A stretch of 64,000 nt of DNA from Saccharum officinarum (lineage: Eukaryota > Streptophyta > Magnoliopsida > Poales > Poaceae). Location of the stretch: positions 37,679,335 to 37,743,334 of the forward strand of contig CM036191.1 in NCBI GenBank assembly GCA_020631735.1, given 5' to 3'. The notes under the pieces were generated by a model. The model saw nothing but the letters and a program-made list of their open reading frames with translations. It was not told the DNA's origin and did not search any database. Position 1 is the stretch's first letter. Each line of letters starts with the position of its first letter. Positions 1 through 9,598 of the stretch are shown one piece after another. Position numbers and translations under genes: made by a program.

Positions 1-504
1 ATCTCCTTGCAAGCAATGCAAGAAGTCTGGAATCTGTTTCAGCTGGAAGAAGTTCCTGACAATACTGAGGAAGAGCAGGATTCTCCAGTGGACCAGCCAG
101 AGCACCTATTTTTGGCCTTGTCATCTGATGCGTTGAGGGGTACCCATGGCAGACAGACCATTCAGTTCCATGGTAAAGTTCAAGGTCTTCCTGTCACACT
201 GCTGATCGACTCCGGCAATTCGGCTTCTTTTCTGGCTGCGTCAGTTGCTGAACAATTACCCCAACTGCTTCGTACACTGCTGACGGCATCAGTAAAGGTC
301 GCCAACGGTCACTTGCTCCAGTGCACAGCAGCTGTATTTGGCTGCTGCTTTTCATTGGGGGATTACTAGTTTCAGCATGACCTCCGTATTCTGTCATTGG
401 AATCATATGATCTTATATTAGGCATTTATTGGTTGGAGCTCTACAGTCCAATGGAGGTACACTGGTAGGCCAAATGGCTGTCTATTCCTTACAAGGGTGA
501 CACG
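1..504 (+). pseudogene. Chromovirus retropepsin region and linker, copy A (decayed)
   Basis: The frame from base 7 begins just after the gag zinc knuckle seen in copy B and carries the retropepsin active-site motif LIDSGNSASF, which would cut the Gag-Pol polyprotein. The frame stops at TAG 367-369, continues in register past it, and stops again at TAG 466-468. Both stops also occur in copy B, so they predate the duplication. No functional protease can be made as it stands. Confidence 0.8.
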
Positions 505-1384
505 GTGGTACTCCAGGGGCTAACATCCGTCTCTGATACAGAGCTAGTGGTTCAACTTCTTGCAGTCGGAGCTCCAGACAGCAACCACGATGCAGTTCAG
601 TTGCCTGATGATATTGCAGCCTTGTTGGCCGAATTTCCTTCTGTTTTTCAAGTCCCCAACTCTTTGCCACCCAAGTGTGCGTGCGACCACGCTATACCGC
701 TTATCAGTGGTGCCACTCCAGTGAACATACGGGCTTACCGTTATCCACCCAACCTCAAGGATGAGATTGAGCGTCAGGTCAATGCTATGCTCAGTCAGGG
801 TTTCATTCGGCCAAGCAAGTCACCTTTCTCTTTACCAATTCTGCTAGTGCGTAAAAAAGATGGTTCATGGCGTTTCTACGTGGATTATCGTTACCTCAAT
901 ACCATGACCGTCAAATCTATTTACCCTATACCGGTGTTTGACCAGTTGGTTGACGAGTTGGGCTGGCCTCATGGTTCTCAGTGCTCGATCTCCATTCAGG
1001 GTACCATCAGATCAGGCTGCAGCCCGGTGAAGAATATAAGACGGAATTCTCCACTCACGCGGGCCACTTTGAGTTTTGTGTCGTTCCGTTTGGTACCACT
1101 GGAGCTCAGCAGCTTTCTAGGGCACCATGAATATGACACTGGTGCCGGTACTTCGCCGATGTGCAATAGTTTTCTTTGACGACATTTTAGTGTTCAGTTC
1201 ATCTTACACAGAGCATCTGGAGCATCTGCGTCTGGTATTGTCCCTCTTAGCCAAAGATCAATGGGTCATCAAATTAAAGAAATGCAGATTTGCTCAGCAG
1301 GAAATTCACTATCTGGGACACATCCTGAGTGCTCAAGGTGTTACAACTGACCCAGATAAGGTGTCTGCTGGCCTACAGCTGTGA
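505..1384 (+). pseudogene. Chromovirus reverse transcriptase, copy A (frameshifted)
   Basis: This would be the RNA-dependent DNA polymerase of the element. Three frames each carry part of the domain. Bases 505 to about 960 hold the fingers (LVRKKDGSWRF, then YRYLN). Bases 981-1130 hold the first catalytic Asp region (LDLHSGYHQIRLQPG) and the FGTTGA motif, ending at TGA 1128-1130. Bases 1127-1384 carry the catalytic pair FFDDILVF and the LGHILS motif. At least two frameshifts separate them, and copy B has the same breaks, so inactivation came before the duplication. Confidence 0.85.
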
Positions 1385-2095
1385 ACACACAGGAACTCCG
1401 CAGATTTCTGGGTTTAGCTAGTTTCTATCGCAAGTTCATACGTCATTTTGCCATACTTGCTCGGCCTTTGACTCAACTCCTTAAGAAGAATCAGCTGTTC
1501 ATCTGGACAACGGAGCATCTAACAACTTTTGAAGCGTTGAAACAGGCTCTGTGCTCGGCGCCGGTGCTTGGGATTCCTAATTTTAGTAAACCATTTGGCA
1601 TCGAGACTGATGCTTGCCAGGCAGGTGTGGGAGCAGTATTACTCTAGGATGGCCACCCATTGGCCTATGTGAGCAAACCCTTGGGACCGAAGACACAAGG
1701 ATTGTCTATTTACGAAAAAGAATATTTAGCAATCTTAACTGCAGTGGAGCAGTGGCATTCGTATTTGCAATTGGCCGAATTCATCATTTTCACTGATTAG
1801 AAATCCTTAATTTATCTCAATGACGAGAGGCTTAATACTGTGTGGCAATAACGAGTTTTTACCAAGCTTCTAGGCCTGCGCTATCGTATTGTGTACAAGA
1901 AAGGCATAGAGAACACCACACCTGATGCTCTGTCTCGACGTGTCCATGATGATGGGGTATGTTGTGGTATTTCAGTGGCTACCCCACAGTGGTGTACCGA
2001 GGTGGCGTAGGGCTACAATAGTGATCCTCAAGCACAAAACATCTTAGCCAAGTTGTCCACTTCCACTGAAGGTTTTGGCCAGTTTATCCTGAAGG
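1381..2095 (+). pseudogene. Chromovirus RT connection, RNase H and linker, copy A (stops)
   Basis: The frame begins with NTQELRRFLGL and FYRKF, typical of the RT connection of Ty3/gypsy elements. It continues with the RNase H acidic motifs ETDACQAGVGAVLL, YEKEYLAI and FTD, and later the linker PDALSRR. Stops occur at TAG 1645-1647 (copy A only; copy B has CAG), TAG 1798-1800 (a position normally Gln in this family), TAA 1849-1851 and TAG 2008-2010. The enzyme would degrade template RNA during reverse transcription. Confidence 0.8.
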
Positions 2096-3031
2096 ATGGT
2101 ATTATCCGCCACAACGATTTTGGTGGGTAACAATGCTGAATTACAGCAAAACATCATCAGAGCCTTCCAGAGCTCACCGCACGGGGGACACTCCGGCATT
2201 CCGGCTACAACCAAGCGCCTAAAGGAATTCTTTGCTTGGCCTGGTCTTCGGAAACATGTTGATATTTTCGTTCGTAGCTGCCCTACATGTCAACAAGCCA
2301 AGGTGGAGCATGTCAAGTACCCTGGACTCTTACAGCCTCTAGAAACACCGACATCTGCCTGGCAGGTAATATCATTGGACTTCATTGAGGGCTTGCCTAC
2401 CTCTCATGGTTTTGACTGCATATTGGTTGTGGTAGATTTGTTTTCCAAGTATAGCCACTTTGATGCTCTTAAGCATCCATTTACTGCCTTGTCGGTCGCC
2501 AAACAGTTCATGATGCATATCTATAAGCTCCATGGTCTTCCCATGCCAATCGTTTCTGACCGCGACAAAGTCTTTACCAGCATGTTATGTAAAAAGTTAT
2601 TTCGCCTTGCTGGAGTGGAACTTCGGATGAGTTCTGCATACCATCCGCAGTCTGATGGTTAGATGGAGAGAGTAAATCAGTGCATGGAAACATTTTTGTG
2701 GTGTTTTGCTAATGCAGCTCCTTCCAAGTGGTTTGACTAGCTTCATTTGGCCGAGTTCTGGTATAATACAACATGGCATTCAGCTTTGAAGCAATCACCT
2801 TTCTATGTGATGTACGATTAGTCACCAAAACAATTGGGCATTGATGCAGCGTTGGCTTGCTCGGTTTCTGCTTTGGAGGATTGGTCTCAACAGAGAACAC
2901 TGATGCAGTCACTCATTCAGCAGCATGCCAAGAACTGTATGAAGATGCAGGCAGACAAGAAATGCACTGAGCGCTCCTTTGATGTTGGCACATGGGTGTA
3001 TGTCAAGCTGCAGCCATACATACAATCATAA
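2096..3031 (+). pseudogene. Chromovirus integrase, copy A (stops)
   Basis: The HHCC zinc-binding region is present: GGHSG, then RKH, then SCPTCQQAK. The catalytic core follows with its first Asp in ISLDF, its second in VSDRDKVF, and the SAYHPQSDG motif. TAG 2660-2662 replaces the residue after SDG, which is normally Gln, and the catalytic Glu lies just beyond in MERVNQ. Further stops are at 2738-2740, 2819-2821 and 3029-3031. A frameshift near 2115 separates the integrase frame from the RNase H frame. The family inserts element DNA with 5-base target duplications, as seen here. Confidence 0.85.
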
Positions 3032-3417
3032 GTTGCTGCTCGCTCCAATCAAAAACTGTCATACAGGTTCTTTGGACCATATCTGATCACAGAGAAGATT
3101 GGCCCTATTTCTTGCAAGTTATAGTTACCACCATCATCGACAGTTCATCCCATCTTTCATGTGTCGCAGCTCAAGGGCGCTGTACCCGTAAGTCAATCCG
3201 TTGAACAATTAACAGACTCACTCGATGGCTTGTAGGTACTAGAATGTATTCTGCAGAAGAATGTCGCCAAGGCAAGAACTACTGCATGCCTCCAGGCATT
3301 GATCTAGTGGTCCGGCTTATCACCATCACTGGCGACATGGGAGGACCTGGAGCAACTTCGGCAACGGTTCCCTCGAGCGCCAACTTGGGGGCAAGCTGGT
3401 TCTGATCAAGGGGGGAA
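3032..3417 (+). pseudogene. Integrase C-terminal region with chromodomain-like tail, copy A; polypurine tract
   Basis: Reading frames here give LSYRFFGPYLI, then a C-terminal stretch from about 3236 with VLECILQKNV, WSGLSPSLATWEDLEQL and RQRFPRAPTWGQA. That pattern is the degenerate chromodomain tail of Reina-type chromoviruses. TAG 3305-3307 sits where Gln precedes WSG. Bases 3408-3417 (AAGGGGGGAA) form the polypurine tract directly before the 3' LTR. The chromodomain assignment rests on motif recognition only. Confidence 0.65.
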
Positions 3418-3494
3418 TGTCAGCAACACAATGCCATTGCCTTCAGGCGGAGAAGAAGAAGACGCCGTCCACGACAACACCGCTCTTGGGCCAA
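3418..3494 (+). repeat. Chromovirus 3' LTR, left part, copy A
   Basis: It starts TGTCAGCAACAC directly after the polypurine tract and matches the first bases of the 5' LTR at 35215. It is broken after GCCAA (3490-3494), the left target duplication of the nested solo LTR. Confidence 0.85.
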
Positions 3495-4396
3495 TGTTGG
3501 TATAAATTAAATGCACACAAGAAAATAAGGTATCCGCAAGCGCACAGATAAAACTATCGTTGTAGCACTTCACCAAGATTATCCCGGTTTTAATATCGAA
3601 CCCAAAGGAACAGTAGGTGAGGATAACTAAGTCTCTAAACTTAACCCAACTTTACAACCAAGGTCAGAAAATAGGGAGTATAAAGGAGACTACTAAGGAC
3701 TGTTTAGTTCAAATCTCGATAAACTTTGCCTTCTATCGTTCTATCGTGTGCGATGTCTCATAAAGAACAAAATCAGAGTTTCTTCCCTACAAGCACTATT
3801 TGTCCTACCAAGTCCTATTAACGGGAGGTGGACTATGTAGGACTCAACGAAGCTATAAAAATCACCTTCACGATCTACCACCGATCTAGAAAATAGGGAG
3901 CATTCACAAGTAACTCTAATCTAAGCATCACACTTACACTATGAATACTACTTCAATCATGGAGCTATCAAGATCAAAGCACTCAAAAGAGAGTTGCAAA
4001 CTTAAAAAACAATATAAACAAATTGTTTACTTAAATCAGAAGTCGATTACCAGAGAATCTCAGAAGCAAGCTCTAGAAGAACTTGATCCCGTAGAGTACA
4101 AGCCGTAGAGAAGCACCGATAGGCCGGAACTCCTCGAAAACTCTCCTTTCTTACTCTATGTCTCTATCTCTAAAAGAAGACTAAATTCTATGAAGGACTA
4201 ATCTTCTCTTGATTGCTGGCCTAGATTCTGGTGGGGATAGGAATTAGGGTTTCTGGCTCTTCAGCTCTTAGGATCTGACTTGGCTTCAGGGAGGGGGTGT
4301 AGCCCTGTATTTATAGCCTAAGGGTTGAATACGAGCCCTTGAATCAAACCGACTTGAGGTACAGTGGAGATGCATCCTAGGAGACGGTAGAGGAAG
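3495..4396 (-). mobile_element. Nested solo LTR (GCCAA target duplication), left part, copy A
   Basis: A second LTR family with ends TGTTGGTA and ATCAACA, inserted in the chromovirus 3' LTR and flanked by GCCAA at 3490-3494 and 24090-24094. A TATA-like CTATAAATAC lies on the minus strand near 4307-4316, so transcription is probably leftward. No internal domain is present. In copy A the LTR is interrupted after 4396 by the long array and resumes at 23753. Confidence 0.7.
4262..4396. repeat. 135-base direct repeat, left of the LARD-like array
   Basis: It runs from CAGCTCTTAGGATC to GGTAGAGGAAG and is repeated at 23618-23752. Copy B has it once, around 41239-41374. It belongs to the nested solo LTR. 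A retrotransposon target duplication would be 5 bases, so this repeat has another origin. Confidence 0.9.
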
Positions 4397-5279
4397 TGTC
4401 GGGCCCCCACTTTAGGGTCCACTATGCATCATGTATCAGTCCCTGGATCAGTAGCTGATACGTACAATTCGAACAAGATTGATATCAAAAACCATACTTT
4501 TATTGCTAATAGAGAAATATATTACATGGTTCGGGTTACATAGCTTGGGCCACTGGCCTTACATTGTATATCAGAGATCTAAGACAGCGGTCCTATAACA
4601 ACGTGGCTCCATTCCTACAGGCAACTTGGAGTGCGGACGTAACCCTAGACTTATTCCTTAAGCGTATTCCTATAACACGGTCGTCGTACTCCCAGTGTAA
4701 CTCCTTCGTGTAGTCGTACGGCTCCGTCTTCGAATGTGCTCCAGGCGTCCTATCCTTGTGTAGTCCTTGGTAGCTTCATCCTCGGATATACTCCTGCAGC
4801 TTCATTCCTAAAAACATAGAGTGGAGGAGGGGTGAGTACATACGTACTCAGCAAGCCCTAACTTTGGGTGGAGAGGTGGATGAAGGCTATATATATAGAG
4901 AGAGAGGTGGTTAGTGGTAAAGGTGGTAGAGTGAAGTAGTTATAAATATAGGTTGGGCCCTGGTAGGGTATTACCATCCTCACCAGTTCCCGAGTTGAGT
5001 ATAGATTACCAAATTCATAAATACATCTTACCAGAGTGTTATAGTTGTTGTAGTCTAATCATTTGGGACCTCATCCTAGCGGTTGCCCATTCCAAGGACG
5101 TGGCTATTCGAATAGATTTAGGAAACTCTGCAGAGGTTGTACAAATTTCCCCACATGATAGGCACAGTCCAACACCATCGCGACTGGCTGCAACTGGCCT
5201 AACGAGACCTCGTACCCGGATGGTGCTACCTTAGATTTCCATATAATTCTACCACGGCTTCTCAGGGGTCGGAAACGAC

Positions 5280-5443
5280 TTGGATGATCACACAGCATCC
5301 AATGAACAACGACTTGGATGATCACTCAGCATCCAATAGATATATATACAAAGGGGCTCGCACACGGCCCAACAATAATTTTACATGGAAGATCACATAG
5401 CATCCATGCCGACCAGACCACGGAAGATCACCCAGCATCCGTG
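5280..5443 (-). other. Series of four covarying stem-loops in LTR 1
   Basis: Four copies of GGA(T/A)GATCACNNAGCATCC, each flanked by outer bases that pair: TTGGATG/CATCCAA at 5280-5302 and 5314-5336, CATGGA/TCCATG at 5384-5408, and CACGGA/TCCGTG at 5419-5443. The core is constant while the outer stem bases change together. They lie downstream of the inferred transcription start in the element's RNA. Confidence 0.6.
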
Positions 5444-5758
5444 TCGTCTCCTGATAGTTCGTTGCCACTCCGGCCTCCTAGTAGAATTTATACTTCTATC
5501 TAACGGGGTGTGAGATCAAGTCTACCCATATAGACATGTGGCTGTACGAAAATCTGGCTAGGCGAGATGGCAAATGAACCGGTCCTTATATGACCGAAGC
5601 GAGTATCTCCCAACAGGAACCCTCACTAGGCGATCCTGTCCAAAAGGATAGTCCACACCACGTGAAATATCCCCACTCGCTCCTGTCGAAAATAAGTTCT
5701 ATTTTACCAGTTCAATTAACATCCATGTTCTTAGGTTATCCATATCATAAAGCTCATA

Positions 5759-5804
<46 letters not shown>
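5759..5804. repeat. (AT)n microsatellite in LTR 1
   Basis: Pure AT repeat of about 46 bases. The matching tract is about 19 bases at 13515-13533 in LTR 2 and about 12 bases at 21259-21270 in LTR 3. Confidence 0.9.
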
Positions 5805-5808
<4 letters not shown>

Positions 5809-8022
5809 ACATTCATCATATATCACAGTATTCATTATATATCACAATATTCATCATATGTTATATATGCTCATAACATTGGTTCCCATGATAATGTGGA
5901 TAACATCATTTATGTTTAATTTAATAATTATTTATAAAGGGGAGTGGAAGACTTTATGATGGGAGTGGTGAAATATAGTGGGAGCGGTGGAATGTGATAG
6001 TGGTGGAGCAGTGGATGAGGGAGTGGTTAATATATGTGGAGGAGAAAAAGTAGCGGGATGGATGTGGTATAATATATGGAGGAAAAAGGGGAGGTGGGAG
6101 TCAGGACTTGCCTCCGTTCACTGACGAGTATATCCGATCATGCGTGCTCCTTGCTCTTGTCCTGGTGTAGCCGTGCTCCTAGGATCTATCGGGTCGTCTC
6201 CATGTCTTCTACCCTATGCGGTCTTGCGTTGACAAACAAGAAGTACAAACAAAGAAGATAACAATCAAGGCATGTAAGACACACATAGGCAATCAATCGA
6301 TCATCGATGGGTTGGTCCTAGCGGGGTGATGGGTCGTTAGCCTATCATTATTATGTCAATTTGAAGTAAGATCTGGATAGAGGTATTTCATCCAATCAAG
6401 GTGGCTCCTACGGGCTAGGTTAGAGTGGGTGATTGGTTAGCCATACATGGACGTATTCCCGGGTATCGGGCATAGCCATATATAGTGTGTAGGTGATACT
6501 ATCGGTACACTACTATATCTCTGGGTTTATACATATTCTATCGCGTAACGTTATATTTTATAATACTACCGAGAATATTTTATATTAGTAAAGCGCATAT
6601 TTCATTTTATTATTATATATATAGTATTATTACTAGCATGCAGATACTTTAATTCTACCGCGCATATGTTATATTACTATTGCATTTATATATTAGTACT
6701 ATCTATATATGTTGGTTATATCTAATCCTAGCGCGTCCATTTTATAATTCTAACGCGTGTTTTATAATTCTATCAGGTATATCTTATGTTCCCCTATATC
6801 ACTACTACGGTTATATTTATACGAATGCAATTGTATCACTAAGTATACGTTATGTTTATTCGTGTAGTTATATTTAAGTGATCGTTTGCGGAGCGTTTAA
6901 TCTAATATATGCGTCTACAACGTGATTACTAATAAAGTAAATCAAGGCAAACCAAATCTAGAATTTAAATGGGCACCATTATTTGATGATTTATGGTGAA
7001 AGAATTATGCAATTTGGAATTAAGACGTGCAAGATATAAAATATTTAAATTTATCGGTTAAACGAGTATGAAATAATGCATGCAAATTAATTCTACTATT
7101 TTTATCTATGCAATATGGGTGCAAACTATATAAATACGATCTAGAACTACTCTAGTTAATTTAGAAAATTTTTGGGAATTTTTGTGTAATTAATAATCTT
7201 ACCGTTTAACATACTGTGTACGTTCCCCGTGTGTGCCTAGCGTTTTACCCCTATGGCTGCAGCGTGGGTCCAGCCAGTGGTCAAACCGGCCGGTCACTGT
7301 GCTCGTGCACCTGTGTGCCGATCGGTGGACCAGCTGCTTTTCCCTCTCTGTTTCACGTGAACCAAGTTCACCCAAAAAAAGAGAGAGAGGGTGAGGTGGC
7401 ATGCTCCCGTTGGTTACTGTGACGTGGTTGGGAGCTGGTCATTGGTTGCCTACGGGAGTGGCCGCGTCCGTTCCTTCTTCTTCCCTGTGCAGTCAACGAG
7501 CCGAGCGAGATAGAATAGAGAGCGAGAGAGAGAAAGAGAGACAGGGGAGAGTGAGAGGAAGAGCGGCTTGGCTTCGGCAGCACTCGGAAGAGAGCAGAGC
7601 AAGGGAGAGCGCGGCGACGTCCGTGGCCTCGACTCCGGCGAGGTGCTGGTGGCGCGGCGCCGGTGTGCGCTGAGCAGGCGGAAGCGGCTCCGGCGGCGGC
7701 AATGCCGTCCATGGCTCTAGCACGGCGGCCAGTGGTGGCTGGGCGGCGGCAGGGCCGTCCATGGCTCCAGCGCGGTGGCCTGCTGAGCGGCGGCAGTGCC
7801 GTCCATGGCTCAGCGCGGCAGTGCTCGGCTGTCCGCGACTACGGCGAGCGCGGTGGCCTCGACAGCGTCGTCCTCGGCACCGCAGCTCGGCGGACACGGA
7901 GCGGCAGCAGCGTTCGGCTTCGTCGCGGTGAAGGCAGGGGCGCCATGCTCCCTTGCAGGCCTTGGCAGCGACAGCTCCGAACTCCGTGCTTGGTGAGGCG
8001 CCCTCGATGGCCATGGCCGGTC

Positions 8023-8030
8023 ATTTATAG
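8023..8030 (-). promoter_or_regulatory. TATA box of the LARD-like LTR 1
   Basis: The minus strand reads GGCTATAAATGACC in GC-rich context. An AAAATATCT motif lies 25 bases upstream (8055-8063). The same box is at 15770-15777 and 23508-23515, and a diverged form, GACTATAAATTC, is in the solo LTR at 49748-49755. Confidence 0.6.
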
Positions 8031-8054
8031 CCGGAGGAGGTTGGTGCCAGGGTG

Positions 8055-8774
8055 AAAATATCTTCCGCGAGCCAGCTCGCGGCCAACAGAGCGGAGGTGC
8101 GTTGTCGACAGAATTTACGGGGATGTGGACAACGGACAGAGGCGGTTCGGCACAGTGCGTGTCCGATATTTTTGGCCGGGGAAGACGACGGCGCAGAGAG
8201 GCGGTGGGGAGGCGGCCGATATTTTCCGGCATGGTAGGCCGGCGGCAGCAGGTCGATGGGACGGCTCGGAGGGACAGCTGGCGCCTGTACTCATCTCCCT
8301 CAGCTCCGGGACAGGCGATGGCTGGACCGGGTGGTGCATGACGGAAGAAATATCTCCGGCCGGGGAGATATTTGCCGGCATGGTTGGCTGCTGCGGCAGC
8401 GTCCAGCCGTCCACGTGGTGCTGTCCACGGGCTTCGCGGTGAAAGGAAAGAAAGACGACACGGGGAACCGGGGAAGACGGCGCATACGTGGACTGCCGAG
8501 CTGGGCTGGCATTCTTCATGTGCTCCAGCTGAGGAGGATATTTGCCGACCGCAGAGCAGAGCAACAGCGGCTCAGTGTCTACGCGGCGCACGCAAGGCTC
8601 AGGCAGTCAGGCTGGCCTTTACTGGAGCATGGCAATTGGCAACAAGGCGGCAGCGGCGCCGCGTGTGAGCTGGCAACACAGCTTCACGGGGCAGTAGACG
8701 ACATGAGTTCCCGGATTGGATAAGAACGCCGCCGGAAACGACATCAGAGAAGGTCGGTTCACATCAAAATATCT
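8055..8774 (-). promoter_or_regulatory. Cluster of evening-element-like AAATATC motifs in U3
   Basis: AAATATC occurs seven times on either strand: near 8056, 8165, 8218, 8348, 8367, 8537 and 8767. Two sites (8055-8063 and 8766-8774) are the exact evening element AAAATATCT. The surroundings are GC-rich, so AT-rich 7-mers should be rare. In plants this motif binds CCA1/REVEILLE-type MYB factors. Binding here is inference. Confidence 0.4.
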
Positions 8775-8970
8775 CGGCGACCACACGTGCTCGACTACGG
8801 AGGACGCGGTGTCGCGGAGGCAACGCGATGCGCTGCGCCTGTGCTGTTGCCAATTGGGACCGAGCTGGGAGAGGCTGCTGCCGTTGCTGGCTAGGCCCAT
8901 TCGGCAAGAGGCGTACACAGCAGGGGTTTTTCTATTTTTTTTTGGTAACCATGCACGTATATATAACTAA

Positions 8971-8972
<2 letters not shown>

Positions 8973-9056
<84 letters not shown>
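8973..9056. repeat. (TA)n microsatellite in LTR 1
   Basis: About 84 bases of TA repeat. LTR 2 has a similar tract with one interruption, about 16719-16799. Confidence 0.9.
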
Positions 9057-9057
<1 letters not shown>

Positions 9058-9584
9058 CCTATACGTATATATATGACAAGATATATATGATGTATGTATT
9101 TCTAAATATTATATAACTGTAGAAATTAAAAGCAAGGAATTCATATAGACTTTAACTAGATGTAAACTAATTTTAGGAAAACAATAATCTAGCAATGCGA
9201 TGGCCAATATAATTAAGCAGAGAAGGTAATGAAGCATTGTTTATAATTACGACGCATTATCTACTGCTATAAAGAAAGGTTAGGAATGCAGGTCATAATT
9301 AAGGAAGTTATTTTGGTGCCGCAAATAAATTCCAGAAGGCAACAACACACAAGCAATCAAGCATCCCAATCAAACAAGCATTCAATCAATCACGCAAGCA
9401 AACAATTCAAAGTTCTATACTAAATGCATATGATGAATTTTGATGCAATGTTTTGGAAAACATTTTATTTAAAAGTGGTTTTGTAGGAAATAAACTAATC
9501 AAGGTTTTAATTTGTTATAAAGTTTTAAAAAGTTCAAATTTTTAGTGATTTTTAACATGATGCAAAAACACGGGTGTTACAGAT

Positions 9585-9598
9585 CTACCCCACTTAGA
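9585..9598 (-). other. Polypurine tract, unit 1
   Basis: On the minus strand it reads TCTAAGTGGGGTAG, just before the LTR start TGTAACACCC. Upstream is the AATCTCGGGGACGAGATT signature common near the 3' end of grass gypsy elements. Confidence 0.7.

Larger units (their letters stand above)
4397..9581 (-). repeat. LARD-like family LTR 1 (3' LTR in element sense)
   Basis: On the minus strand it begins TGTAACACCC (9581) and ends GGGCCCGACA (4397). U3 lies at high coordinates, with a TATA box at 8023-8030 and a cluster of AAATATC motifs between 8055 and 8774. The presumed R-U5 leader, about 3.6 kb, carries four stem-loops at 5280-5443. Open frames in the GC-rich part (for example 7493-8014) occur on both strands and look non-coding. 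The LTR also contains two AT-repeat tracts. Confidence 0.85.

Noticed and set aside
4397..4531. Plus-strand polarity for the first array, because its LTR starts TG on the plus strand
   Set aside because: The primer site and polypurine tract read correctly only on the minus strand.
7126..7137. Plus-strand TATA-like CTATATAAATAC inside LTR 1
   Set aside because: It lies in the presumed transcribed leader on the antisense strand in AT-rich DNA. Antisense transcription is possible, but nothing else supports it.
7493..8014. Minus-strand 173-codon frame in the LTR, and overlapping long frames on both strands at 7368-8723 and in LTRs 2 and 3
   Set aside because: GC-rich LTR sequence is open in several frames at once, no domain is recognisable, and the frame begins in the expected transcription-start region. 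Treated as compositional.
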